A DNA stretch of 64,000 nt from Pseudomonadales bacterium (lineage in GTDB: Bacteria > Pseudomonadota > Gammaproteobacteria > Pseudomonadales > Azotimanducaceae): contig JANQPF010000022.1 in the NCBI GenBank assembly GCA_028285415.1, forward strand, positions 278,048 through 342,047, in the 5' to 3' direction. Positions 8,570-17,369 of the stretch are shown piece after piece. The translations under genes and the position numbers were made by a program. Under the pieces are notes generated by a model. That model searched no databases. It had not been told where the DNA came from and saw only the letters and a list, made by a program, of their open reading frames with translations. The first letter of the stretch is position 1. Every line of letters begins with the position of its first letter.

Positions 8570-8896
8570 TCAACTTCCCCGGTAGGTGCTGTAGCCGTAG
8601 CGGTTGAGCAGGAGCGGCACGTGATAGTGCGGGCGGTCACCGTCGACTTTGAATGCCACGGTGACCGCCGGATAAAAACAGTCGTGCCCGCGTGCCGCAA
8701 ACCAGGACTCAACCTCGAAGCGCAGGAAGAACGTGCCGCTGTCGATCTCCGGAAAGCCGCTCACGCGCCCGTCGTCGTCCGTGACGGACTCGCGCAAAAC
8801 GTCGCCGTCTGCGTTCAGGAGTGCAACGGCAAGCCCTGCTGCCGGCTGGCCATTCTCGAGATCGAGTACGTGAGTCGATAGGGTCGCTTTGCTCAT
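8570..8896 (-). CDS. uraH: 5-hydroxyisourate hydrolase (transthyretin-like)
   Basis: This 108-residue protein has the HIUase signatures: LSTHVLD with His9, an Arg in the central strand, HYHVPLLLNRYGYSTYRGS at the C-terminus ending in the diagnostic YRGS tetrapeptide. It hydrolyses the PuuD product 5-hydroxyisourate to OHCU. It sits between guaD and uraD, with an ATGA overlap with uraD. There is no signal peptide, so it is cytoplasmic. Confidence 0.95.
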   Translation of the reverse strand: MSKATLSTHVLDLENGQPAAGLAVALLNADGDVLRESVTDDDGRVSGFPEIDSGTFFLRFEVESWFAARGHDCFYPAVTVAFKVDGDRPHYHVPLLLNRYGYSTYRGS

Positions 8897-9399
8897 GATG
8901 GCTCTTCTGTGATTGCCTGTGCCAGGCGCAGCGCTGTGATCTGCGCCTGCTCCCGAGCCGCGTTTGCAATCTCCTCCGCGCGGCTGTTGTCTATCCGTGC
9001 GCGAAGGTGTTGCAGCATCTCGTCCGCGGACTTTCCCGTCGCACAGATGATAAAAATGAATCCGAACTTGTCCAGATACGCCTGATTGAGCTCAGCGAGC
9101 GCCTGCAGCGTCGATTCGCTCGCCGCAAGCACCTGGCCCTGCTCACTCTGCGCCTGTCTCGCGAACTTCTGGCGCAGGTGCTCAACGTCGCCGATGAGCG
9201 GATGTGCGGCAAATGCCACCAGCCGTTCGGTGTCATCAACTGCCTGCCAGTGCAGCGCCACGCTGTCTGCGAGCTCGGTGAATCCCGCGTACGGTCGCGC
9301 TGCGGATACCGCGTCTGCCCATACTGGACTGTGACAAAGCGTGAGCAGCAGCTCATGGGCCGCCGCATCGGCGAGGGCGTTGAACTCACTGAGCGTCAT
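8893..9399 (-). CDS. uraD: OHCU decarboxylase
   Basis: This 168-residue all-helical protein matches 2-oxo-4-hydroxy-4-carboxy-5-ureidoimidazoline decarboxylase: FAAHPLIGDVEHLRQKF includes the catalytic His in the HPxIGD motif, and FGFIFIICATGKSADEML is the second signature. It yields S-allantoin for PuuE. The ATG at 9399 (MTLSEFNAL, preceded by AGAG) was chosen over an ATG at 9432 that has no Shine-Dalgarno and a longer overlap with xdhC. It overlaps uraH by 4 bases and xdhC by 14. Confidence 0.93.
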   Translation of the reverse strand: MTLSEFNALADAAAHELLLTLCHSPVWADAVSAARPYAGFTELADSVALHWQAVDDTERLVAFAAHPLIGDVEHLRQKFARQAQSEQGQVLAASESTLQALAELNQAYLDKFGFIFIICATGKSADEMLQHLRARIDNSRAEEIANAAREQAQITALRLAQAITEEPS

Positions 9400-10186
9400 G
9401 GCGGGCTCTGGTGCGTTGTTTGGGGACGGCATTTTCGGGATCGAATGTCTGCAGGAGCTGAGCCACCACTGATACGGCCACGGCCATCGGCAACTTTCCC
9501 GGAATCTCAGGGAGTCCGATGGGGCAGGTCACCCGGTCGAGTTCTACCTCGCTGAACCCGTCGCGCTCGAGTCGTCGGCGGAAGTTCTGCCACTTGGTTT
9601 TCGAACCTATCAGTCCCAGCATTGCCAGATCGTCGCGGTGGAGCAGCGCGCTCATGATTTGGTAGTCGATGAGATGGTCGTGTGTCATTACGAGGAGAAC
9701 TTCCCCGGACGGGATGTCGTCGCAGGCGGAGACCGCCTCACCCGAAACGATTCGATCTGCCGCTATGCCGTCCAGAAGTTCGTCCCGCGCATCGACCACG
9801 GTAGTGAACGCGTCGAGTTCACGCAGGAGCGTGCAGACATTTGCCGCCACGTGTCCAGCGCCGAAGAGGGTGACGCTCAGGCGGCTGAGGTTGAAACTCT
9901 CGTACAGCACGGTCACCGCCCCACCGCAGCACTGCATGGCGGCGGCGGCAAGCGGGTACTTTTCGATCTTCTGGCCATCCGCGGGCTCCTCGAGCATGCG
10001 ACGAGCCGTCTCCATGACCAGGAACTCGAGCTGACCGCCGCCGATCGTATCGTAGGTGTGCGTCGCTGTGACCACCATTTTGCCGCTTGCGCGCGGCGTT
10101 GAGCCGCTCGTCTCCACGATCGTTGCCAGCACGCAGGGGGTGTTCTCGATGCTGCACTCGTGCAGGGCACGTTGCCACGGATTCAT
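9386..10186 (-). CDS. xdhC: Xanthine dehydrogenase accessory protein XdhC
   Basis: This 266-residue protein has the XdhC N-terminal motif TPCVLATIVETSGSTPRASG, a CCGG motif that contributes to molybdenum-cofactor binding, and a Rossmann region VTLFGAGHVAANVC. XdhC binds and sulfurates the molybdenum cofactor and inserts it into XdhB. Overlaps with xdhB (4 bases) and uraD (14 bases) show operon membership. Confidence 0.93.
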   Translation of the reverse strand: MNPWQRALHECSIENTPCVLATIVETSGSTPRASGKMVVTATHTYDTIGGGQLEFLVMETARRMLEEPADGQKIEKYPLAAAAMQCCGGAVTVLYESFNLSRLSVTLFGAGHVAANVCTLLRELDAFTTVVDARDELLDGIAADRIVSGEAVSACDDIPSGEVLLVMTHDHLIDYQIMSALLHRDDLAMLGLIGSKTKWQNFRRRLERDGFSEVELDRVTCPIGLPEIPGKLPMAVAVSVVAQLLQTFDPENAVPKQRTRARHDAQ

Positions 10187-12486
10187 GTGCTTGCTCCCTT
10201 GAAGTCGCGTGACGCACGCGCCGCGAAGTAGACCTGCTCGGCGGTCGCCGGAACGGCAAGCGGAGGCAGATGGCGGTAGTCACTCAGGCTTGCGCAGGCG
10301 TCCCGGAGTGCACACCACACGGAAATGGCCAACATCAGGGGAGGCTCTCCCACGGCTTTGGAGCGATGGATGGTCGGCGCGGGATTCGGCGCGTCGTAGA
10401 GGGATACGTTGAACTCGGCCGGGCAGTCCGCCGCGACCGGAATTTTGTAGTTCGCTGGACTGTCGGAGATGATCCGTCCGTCGTCGTCCCAGAGCAGCTC
10501 CTCCGTGGTCAGCCAGCCCATGCCCTGAACGAAGCCGCCTTCGATTTGTCCCCGGTCGATGGCCGGATTCAATGAGTCGCCGACGTCATGCAGGATGTCA
10601 ACGCGGTTGACGCGATAAGCGCCCGAGGTGATGTCGATTTCCACCTCCGAGACGGCGGCACCGTGTGCGAAGTAATAGAACGGCCGACCTTTGCCCGCCA
10701 CCTTGTCGAAGTGAATGTCCGGCGTCGCGTAGAAGCCGGTTGCCGACAGCGGCGTGCGCGCCATGTAGGCCGCCTTGACGAAATCGGCGAACGGTTCACG
10801 CCAGCTGCCGTCGGGGGCGCTGACGTATCCGTCGGCAAAGTGGAGCTCACCCTGATGGTTGCGGTAGTCGGCGGCGTAAGCCGTCAGCGCGGACTTGATG
10901 CGATTGCAGGCGTCTGCGGCTGCAAAGCCGTTCATATCGGCCGCCGCGGAGGCGGCTGTGGGTGAAGTGTTGGGAACCTTGTCCGTCCGAGTGGCGGTAT
11001 TGCGCACGCTTTCGCGCGATACGCCAAACGCTCTGGCCACCACCTGCGCAACCTTCGTGTATAGCCCCTGGCCCATTTCCGTACCACCGTGGCTGACCTC
11101 GATGCTGCCATCGGTGTACACGTGGACCAGCGCACCTGCCTGGTTGAGATGAGTTGTCGTAAACGAGATGCCGAACTTCACTGGGGTGAGGGCAATACCG
11201 CGTCGCAGAGATCCGGTGGTCTGGTTCGCGGCTTTGTTTGCTGCCTCGATCGCGGCCCTTCGGGCTGCGTAATCCGCGCGGTTTTCGAGCGCTTCGATGA
11301 GGTCCGGCAGAATGAGCTGTTCAACCTTCTGTCCGTACGGGGTGCGGTCGGCGCCGGGACGGTACAGATTGCGCTTGCGCAGCGTCAGCGGGTCGATCCC
11401 GAGCGCGTAGGCGGCCTCATCCATGGCCGCCTCGATGGCAAGCATGCCCTGCGGGCCGCCGAAGCCGCGAAACGCCGTGTTGGACACCGTGTGGGTTTTG
11501 CAGGGATACCCGCGCAGGCGGCTGGCCGGCAGGAAATACGCGTTGTCGATGTGAAACATCGCCCGGTCGACGATGCCCTCGGAGAGATCCGGCGAGTATC
11601 CGCATTTGCCCGCGATGTCGAAGCGACCCGCGGTGATGCGCCCGTCCGCGGCAAAGCCGAGCTCGGAGCGGATGGCAAAGTCGTGCCGCTTACCCGTCTG
11701 GACCATGTCGTCGCGACGCGGCATCCGGTATTTCGCCGCCCGCCCGTTGCGCTCGGCAAACAGGGCCGCCAGGCAGGCAAGCGGAGCCGCCTGGCTCTCT
11801 TTGCCGCCGAACGCGCCGCCCATGCGCCGGCACTCGATCTGTATCCGGTGCAGCGGCTGGTCCAGCACGCGCGCCACAAGTTTCTGTACTTCGCTCGGGT
11901 GTTGCGTCGATGTGCAGACGTAGATCCCGTCATCCTGGGGCAGCGCAAAGGCCACCTGGCCTTCCAGATAGAAGTGTTCCTGGCCACGGACGTAGAGTTC
12001 GCTGGTGAGCGTATGGGCGGCATCTGCCAGCGCCGCGTCGGCGTCGTTCTGCTGCCAGTCCCGCGTCGGCAGCACGAACAGTTCTGCATCGAGCGCTGCC
12101 GCAACGCTGAGGACAGCCGCGCGTGGTTCATACTCGACGTCAGCCAGTGCGGCCGCGCGCAGCGCTTGCGTTTGGGTTTCGGCGGCAACGGCGAATATCG
12201 GCTGGCCGATGAATTCGACGCAGCCGTCGGCGAGCAGAGGATCGCCGGGAAACACTGGACCAACGTCCAGCTCGCCCGGAATATCCGCCGCGGTGATGAC
12301 ATCGACAACCCCGGGTGCGGCCCTGACGGCCGCAAGATCGAGACGCTTGATGTCCCCGTGAGCGCAGCCCGCGAGACCCGTGGCGATGTGCAGCGTATTG
12401 GCCGGCATCGGGACGTCGTCCACATAAAGCGCGCTGCCGGTGACGTGCTGTCTCGCGGAATCGTGGGGCAGGGCGTGCTCGTTCAT
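10183..12486 (-). CDS. xdhB: Xanthine dehydrogenase molybdopterin-binding subunit
   Basis: This 767-residue large subunit carries the xanthine oxidase/aldehyde oxidase fold (residues about 15-125, substrate-access domain) and the molybdenum-cofactor domain after it. GGAFGGKESQAAP, RGFGGPQGMLA, GGTEMGQGLYTKVAQV and the late AVGEPPLML (active-site Glu region) are visible. It oxidises hypoxanthine and xanthine to urate. The ATG overlaps the xdhA stop by ATGA; longer frames starting upstream would lie in xdhA. It partners with XdhA and XdhC. Confidence 0.95.
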   Translation of the reverse strand: MNEHALPHDSARQHVTGSALYVDDVPMPANTLHIATGLAGCAHGDIKRLDLAAVRAAPGVVDVITAADIPGELDVGPVFPGDPLLADGCVEFIGQPIFAVAAETQTQALRAAALADVEYEPRAAVLSVAAALDAELFVLPTRDWQQNDADAALADAAHTLTSELYVRGQEHFYLEGQVAFALPQDDGIYVCTSTQHPSEVQKLVARVLDQPLHRIQIECRRMGGAFGGKESQAAPLACLAALFAERNGRAAKYRMPRRDDMVQTGKRHDFAIRSELGFAADGRITAGRFDIAGKCGYSPDLSEGIVDRAMFHIDNAYFLPASRLRGYPCKTHTVSNTAFRGFGGPQGMLAIEAAMDEAAYALGIDPLTLRKRNLYRPGADRTPYGQKVEQLILPDLIEALENRADYAARRAAIEAANKAANQTTGSLRRGIALTPVKFGISFTTTHLNQAGALVHVYTDGSIEVSHGGTEMGQGLYTKVAQVVARAFGVSRESVRNTATRTDKVPNTSPTAASAAADMNGFAAADACNRIKSALTAYAADYRNHQGELHFADGYVSAPDGSWREPFADFVKAAYMARTPLSATGFYATPDIHFDKVAGKGRPFYYFAHGAAVSEVEIDITSGAYRVNRVDILHDVGDSLNPAIDRGQIEGGFVQGMGWLTTEELLWDDDGRIISDSPANYKIPVAADCPAEFNVSLYDAPNPAPTIHRSKAVGEPPLMLAISVWCALRDACASLSDYRHLPPLAVPATAEQVYFAARASRDFKGAST

Positions 12487-13880
12487 GAGAGCGCCGCCTC
12501 GAGGCTTTTGCGCAGCATGTTCTGTGCCATGGCCAGTCGATATCGCGCGCTTGCGCGCACGTCGCTGATGGGTGCGAGATTTGCGGCCAGCCATTCATCC
12601 ATAGCATCGAGATCGACGTTGTCGCGGCGCTGACCCTGCAGCTGCGGTTCCAGCGACGTCAGGCGCAGTGGGGTTGCGGCCATCCCGCCGTAGGCAATCC
12701 GCGCGCTCTGGATGACGCCATCCTGAACGGTGAATAGAAACGCGCCGGCAACGCTCGATATGTCGTCCTCGATACGTTTGGACACCTTGTGGAAATGCAG
12801 CGACCGCCAGTCGACGGGTCCGGGGATGCGAATTCGACTGATGAACTCCCCGGGAGCAAGCTCAGTCTGCCGGTACCCGGTGTAGAACGACAACAGCGGC
12901 AGGTGCCGCGTGTTTGCGCCGTGGCGGAGCTCGAGCTCCGCCTCCAGGCAGAGGAGCAACGGCGGCCAGTCTGCAATCGGTGATGCGTTGCCGAGGTTTC
13001 CGCCGATGGTCCCGCGGTTGCGCACCTGGGGCGATCCGAACCGAGACAGAAGCTCGGCAATGGCACCGCAGCTGAGCTGACTGAAATATGCCTGCAGCTG
13101 GGCGTGACTCACCCCCGCGCCAATGATCAGGTCGTCGCCGTCGGATTCAATGGCGCGCAGATCGGTAATGCCGGAGAGATCAATGATGTGATTGAAGGCC
13201 GCCTGGCGCTGCGTGGCTTCGAGCCAGAGATCGGTTGCCCCGGCGACAAGGCGGGCACCGGGAGCCGCGGCATAGAGATCGGCCAGAGCGCCGAGATCCG
13301 ATGGGCGATCGTATTGCGCCTTTGGCTCGGCGCTGACGCGCGTTTGCTCGCCCGCCGCCACCAGCGCGTCAGCCTGACGATCTTTCTCCGGCTCAAGCCA
13401 GTCCGGATCGGCTGCCGCGCAGCCCCGCATGCCCGCTGCGATGATGGGTTTGTAACCGGTGCAGCGGCACAAGTTGCCGCCGATTGCCTCGACGATGCTG
13501 TTGCGATCCGTAGCCGCGTCAGGGGTAAGGCTGTGTCCGATCAGTGACATCACAAATCCCGGCGTGCAGAAGCCGCATTGGGAGCCGTGCGCTTCGATCA
13601 TCGCCGCCTGCACGGGATGGAGCGTGTCGTCCTTCTGCATCGCTTCCACGGTGTAGACGCGCCCGCCCTGCAGCGCGCCCAGGGGCGTGATGCAGGCGTT
13701 GAGGCTTGTCACCTCGCCGCCGTGGCCGACGAGCACGGTGCAGGCGCCGCAGTCGCCGGAAGCACAACCCTCCTTGGTGCCGGTAAGGCTGAGGTTACCA
13801 CGCAGAAAATCGAGCAGAGTTTGCTCCGGCGGAAATGCGTCGAGCGTGTGCAACTGATTGTTAACCTGAATGGTGAGCAT
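12483..13880 (-). CDS. xdhA: Xanthine dehydrogenase small subunit (2Fe-2S plus FAD)
   Basis: This 465-residue protein has a plant-type ferredoxin domain (Cys39, Cys44 and Cys47 in KEGCASGDCGAC), a second 2Fe-2S domain (GSQCGFCTPGF and GGNLCRCTGY), and a FAD-binding domain from about residue 190 (FGSPQVRNRGTIGGNLGNAS). This is the fused small subunit of Rhodobacter-type XDH, which passes electrons to NAD. The start is the ATG of MLTIQVNNQL; the frame stays open upstream but runs into the regulatory region. It is the first gene of the xdhA-to-puuD operon, divergent from a TetR regulator. Confidence 0.94.
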   Translation of the reverse strand: MLTIQVNNQLHTLDAFPPEQTLLDFLRGNLSLTGTKEGCASGDCGACTVLVGHGGEVTSLNACITPLGALQGGRVYTVEAMQKDDTLHPVQAAMIEAHGSQCGFCTPGFVMSLIGHSLTPDAATDRNSIVEAIGGNLCRCTGYKPIIAAGMRGCAAADPDWLEPEKDRQADALVAAGEQTRVSAEPKAQYDRPSDLGALADLYAAAPGARLVAGATDLWLEATQRQAAFNHIIDLSGITDLRAIESDGDDLIIGAGVSHAQLQAYFSQLSCGAIAELLSRFGSPQVRNRGTIGGNLGNASPIADWPPLLLCLEAELELRHGANTRHLPLLSFYTGYRQTELAPGEFISRIRIPGPVDWRSLHFHKVSKRIEDDISSVAGAFLFTVQDGVIQSARIAYGGMAATPLRLTSLEPQLQGQRRDNVDLDAMDEWLAANLAPISDVRASARYRLAMAQNMLRKSLEAALS

Positions 13881-13933
13881 GCTGGTCTGGCGCTGAGCGA
13901 TGTCGCCATCATAAACCCATTTTTCGTAAAAAT

Positions 13934-13949
13934 CTGGCCGTTTGGTCGA
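13934..13949. promoter_or_regulatory. RutR-like operator between xdhA and the TetR gene
   Basis: The 16-base site CTGGCCGTTTGGTCGA matches the RutR consensus as I recall it (TTGACCA-NN-TGGTCAA) at 10 of 14 specified positions. It lies 53 bases upstream of xdhA and 61 bases upstream of the divergent TetR-family gene, where a shared operator would be expected. RutR responds to uracil and thymine and also controls purine genes in enterobacteria. Confidence 0.55.
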
Positions 13950-14010
13950 GATTTGGTGGCGCCGGGCGCATCGCGCTCGTATGATGGTCATTCGCCACGT
14001 TCGAGTTCCC

Positions 14011-14679
14011 ATGTCGGTTTCCAGCTTCGACCCCCGCGCAACCCCCACCGGCGCTTACCGGCCCGGCAGGATTCGCGATGAAAACTTGAACACAATCATG
14101 AGCGCGGCTGCCGCGGAGTTCGTGCAGCACGGCTACCGGGGGGCGTCGATACAGCGGATAGCTGACCGCGCGGGGCTTCCCAAGGCCAACGTCCACTACT
14201 ACTTTCCACGCAAAACCCATCTCTATCAGTCCGTGCTGAAGGAAATTGTTGCGCTGTGGAATTCTGAGCTCGACGAGCTGCAGGTTGATGACGACCCCGC
14301 GCAGGCGTTGGCGCGCTTTATTCGCAGCAAGGTCCGCCTGTCGTTCCTGCACCCCACCGCGTCGAAGCTCTTTGCGCTGGAAATCATCAGCGGCGCGCCG
14401 AATTTGCAGGCGTATCTCAGCGGTGAGCTTCGTGAGTGGGTTGCGGCCCGCGCCGGGGTAGTGCAGGCATGGATCGACGCCGGGCGCATGCGGCCGGTTG
14501 ATCCGCTGCAGCTCATCGTCTCAATCTGGGCGACGACTCAGCACTACGCCGACTTCGATGAGCAGGTGCTTAAGCTCATGGGCAAACGCCGCTACGATGC
14601 GGCGGCAATGGAGCAGATTGCCGACTTTCTGACCGACCTGATCCTCACCGGCTGCGGTCTGGAACCGCCGGTCTCGTGA
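14011..14679 (+). CDS. TetR-family regulator, RutR/YcdC-like
   Basis: This 222-residue protein has an N-terminal TetR HTH (ASIQRIADRAGLPKANVHYY, residues about 48-67, followed by FPRKTHLYQSVL) and a YcdC/RutR-type C-terminal domain. It is divergent from xdhA, shares a RutR-like operator with it, and overlaps the 8-oxoguanine deaminase gene by GTGA. The simplest reading is the local repressor of purine catabolism with a purine or pyrimidine effector. The ATG at 14011 was chosen because it gives the normal short N-terminal arm; the frame extends 23 codons further without a good start. Confidence 0.85.
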   Translation: MSVSSFDPRATPTGAYRPGRIRDENLNTIMSAAAAEFVQHGYRGASIQRIADRAGLPKANVHYYFPRKTHLYQSVLKEIVALWNSELDELQVDDDPAQALARFIRSKVRLSFLHPTASKLFALEIISGAPNLQAYLSGELREWVAARAGVVQAWIDAGRMRPVDPLQLIVSIWATTQHYADFDEQVLKLMGKRRYDAAAMEQIADFLTDLILTGCGLEPPVS

Positions 14680-16013
14680 GCCTGTATCTGCGCAATCCGC
14701 TTGCCGCGCTCTGTGACGAGCCCATTGGCGGGATTGTCGTCGCCGACGGGCAGATTGTGGAGTTGGTGGCGCCGGGCGGTTCGCCTGCGACGGCGATCAC
14801 CGACACCTTCGACGCCAGCGGGCTGGTGCTGCTGCCGGGACTGATCAACACCCATCATCACTTCTATCAAACGTTGACCCGCGCGATGCGGCGGGCGATC
14901 AATCAGCCGCTGTTTCCCTGGCTCGAGTCGCTGTATCCAGTCTGGGCAGGTCTCACGGAGCCGATGGTGGCAAGCGCCACGGAGCTTGCGTTGTGTGAGC
15001 TGCTCCTCTCGGGCTGTACGACAACAACTGATCACCACTACGTGTTCAACGACGCGCTCGGTACCGCGATTGAGGTGCAGGCAGACGTTGCGGCTCGGCT
15101 GGGCGTGCGCGTGGTGCTCACACGTGGGTCGATGAGCCTCGGGGCAAGCGAAGGTGGACTGCCGCCCGACACCGTCGTTCAGCAGAGCGACGCCATCGTT
15201 GTAGACAGCGAGCGGCTGCTGAAGAAACTCCACGATTCGAATCCTCATGCGATGTGCCAGCTGGCGCTTGCGCCGTGTTCTCCGTTTTCCGTCACAACGG
15301 AGCTCATGCGCGACACGGCGGCGCTTGCAGAAGCCCACGACGTGCTCCTGCACACTCATCTGGCGGAGACTGAGGATGAAACCGAATTCTGCCTCGCAAC
15401 CTACGGTCAGCGTCCTGTGGACCTTCTCGCGTCCGTCGGCTGGTTGTCGCCGCGAACCTGGTTTGCCCACGGCATTCACTTCGCCGACGGTGAAATTGCC
15501 CGGCTGGGCGAACACGGCTGCGGCGTGACGCATTGCCCGTCGTCCAACATGGTCCTCTCGTCCGGTATCTGCCAGGTGCGTACCCTGGAGCAGGCCGGGG
15601 TCCGCGTTGGGCTCGGTGTGGACGGTTCAGCCTCCAACGATCATTCGAATCTCATGCAGGAAGTGCGTCAGGCGTACCTGCTGCAGCGCCTGCACGACCC
15701 GTCGGTCACGCATCTGGACGCGCTGCGCTGGGCAACTGCCGGAGGTGCGGACGTGCTGCATCGTCCTGAGCTCGGACGCATTGAGGTGGGTGCGGCAGCG
15801 GATCTTGCGCTCTTCGATCTCGACGAGCTCAGGTTCAGCGGCACTGAAGATCCGCTGGCTGCGCTCGTCTTCAGCGGCGCCAGTCGCGCCCGCCACGTGA
15901 TGGTCGCTGGCAGCTGGCGGGTTCAGGACTACCAGATCCCGGACCTGGACCTGGCTGATCTCAAGGCGCGCCATGGTGAACTTGCGCGCACTCTGCAGGC
16001 TACAGCAACGTAA
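14676..16013 (+). CDS. 8-oxoguanine deaminase
   Basis: This 445-residue amidohydrolase resembles the 8-oxoguanine deaminase/hydroxyatrazine hydrolase group: LPGLINTHHHFYQTLTRA (metal His60 and His62), GCTTTTDHHYVFN, LLHTHLAETEDE, WFAHGIHFADGE and GLGVDGSASNDHSNL. The family reaction converts 8-oxoguanine to urate and ammonia, which would feed PuuD. The GTG start overlaps the TetR stop (GTGA), placing it in the regulator transcript. Its end overlaps the convergent permease by 14 bases. Triazine- or guanine-type substrates cannot be excluded by eye. Confidence 0.82.
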   Translation: MSLYLRNPLAALCDEPIGGIVVADGQIVELVAPGGSPATAITDTFDASGLVLLPGLINTHHHFYQTLTRAMRRAINQPLFPWLESLYPVWAGLTEPMVASATELALCELLLSGCTTTTDHHYVFNDALGTAIEVQADVAARLGVRVVLTRGSMSLGASEGGLPPDTVVQQSDAIVVDSERLLKKLHDSNPHAMCQLALAPCSPFSVTTELMRDTAALAEAHDVLLHTHLAETEDETEFCLATYGQRPVDLLASVGWLSPRTWFAHGIHFADGEIARLGEHGCGVTHCPSSNMVLSSGICQVRTLEQAGVRVGLGVDGSASNDHSNLMQEVRQAYLLQRLHDPSVTHLDALRWATAGGADVLHRPELGRIEVGAAADLALFDLDELRFSGTEDPLAALVFSGASRARHVMVAGSWRVQDYQIPDLDLADLKARHGELARTLQATAT

Positions 16014-17301
16014 ATTTCAGCAGGAACACAACGGCCACCAGGGCGACTGCCGGTGGGCATTCCCGCGGCCTGCCGACCATGAGTTTGATGACCGCGTAGC
16101 TGATGAAGCCAATGCCGATCCCGTCGGCAATCGAAAAGCTGAGCGGCATGGCAATTGCAGTCAAAACGGCAGGCGCGCTCTCGGTCAAATCGTCCCAGGC
16201 GAGATCCACCAGCGAGCGGGCCATGCTGGCGGCCACAAAGAGGAGCGCCGCGGCGGATGCATAAGGAGGAATGCTTTGTGCCAGTGGGGCAAAAAGAAGA
16301 CACAGAACGAACAATGCAGCGATGACAACGGCCGTCAGGCCGGTGCGACCGCCACTTTCCACACCGGCGGCGCTTTCGATATAGCTGGTCGTCGAAGATG
16401 TGCCAAGCACCGCTCCGGCGGCCGTTGCACCAGAATCGGCCAGGAGTGCACCACGAAGGCGCGGCAGTTTGCCGTCGGGTCCGATCAGTTTGCCACGCGT
16501 GGCAACGCCGACCAGCGTCCCTGCGGTGTCGAAGATGTCGACCAGCAGCAGCGTGAAAACGACGCTGATCATTGCAACGTCAAATGCCGCGACCAGATCG
16601 AGCTCGAGGAAGACGGGTGCAATCGACGGCGGCGCGGACACCACGCCGTTGAAGCTGGCCTGCCCGCTCAGCCAGCCCACGGCGCTCAAGGCCAGCATCC
16701 CGATGATGACCGCTCCGCCCACGCCACGGCTCATCAGCGCGGTGATCAGAAAGAAGCCGAGGAGCGCCGCCGCCGGCGCAAAGCTCGTCAAGTCTCCCAA
16801 CGCCACGAACGTTGCGGGATTGCTCACGATAACGCCCGCGTTCTTCATGGCGATGAACGCGAGGAAAAGCCCGATGCCGGCGCACATGCCGAGCTTGAGG
16901 TTGCGGGGTATGGAATTGATCAGCCACTCGCGAATTGGCAGCACGCTCAATACGATGAAAATGATGCCGGATATCAGCACCGCGCCCAGCGCAGCTTCCC
17001 AGGTGTGCCCCATGCCGAGCACAATGCCGTACGTGAAGAAAGCGTTCTGTCCCATGCCGGGAGCCAGCCCGATCGGATAGTTCGCCGCGAGTCCCATGAT
17101 GAGCGTACCCACCGCCGCCGCCAGGCAGGTCGCTACGAACACCGCGCCGAAGTCCATACCAGTATTGGACAGCATGTCCGGGTTCACCACCGTGATGTAA
17201 GCCATGGCCAGAAAGGTCGTCACGCCAGCAGTGACTTCTCGGCGCACGTTGGTCTCGTTCTCGCGCAGGTGGAACGTGCGCTCCAGCAAATTGGTGATCA
17301 T
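16000..17301 (-). CDS. NCS2-family purine base permease (AzgA-like)
   Basis: This 433-residue protein has about 12-14 hydrophobic segments and the AzgA subgroup signatures: REVTAGVTTFLAMAYITVVN, GLAPGMGQNAFFTYG and the central LLLVDIFDTAGTLVGVA. Members are proton symporters for adenine, guanine or hypoxanthine. It is divergent from the second permease gene at 17370 and converges on the 8-oxoguanine deaminase gene. Its context supports purine uptake. Confidence 0.88.
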   Translation of the reverse strand: MITNLLERTFHLRENETNVRREVTAGVTTFLAMAYITVVNPDMLSNTGMDFGAVFVATCLAAAVGTLIMGLAANYPIGLAPGMGQNAFFTYGIVLGMGHTWEAALGAVLISGIIFIVLSVLPIREWLINSIPRNLKLGMCAGIGLFLAFIAMKNAGVIVSNPATFVALGDLTSFAPAAALLGFFLITALMSRGVGGAVIIGMLALSAVGWLSGQASFNGVVSAPPSIAPVFLELDLVAAFDVAMISVVFTLLLVDIFDTAGTLVGVATRGKLIGPDGKLPRLRGALLADSGATAAGAVLGTSSTTSYIESAAGVESGGRTGLTAVVIAALFVLCLLFAPLAQSIPPYASAAALLFVAASMARSLVDLAWDDLTESAPAVLTAIAMPLSFSIADGIGIGFISYAVIKLMVGRPRECPPAVALVAVVFLLKFTLL

Positions 17302-17369
17302 CTATTTGGCCGGTGGTGTTGTTATGACATTATGGCGCAAGCATACAAAATCTGAGGGGCGCAGGCTCT

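Noticed and set aside
11089..12633. 514-residue plus-strand ORF opposite xdhB
   Set aside because: Shadow of a high-GC gene; xdhB has unmistakable motifs in the other strand.
17302..17369. Second RutR operator between the divergent permease genes
   Set aside because: TTGGCCGGTGGT resembles half of the site but the spacing is wrong.
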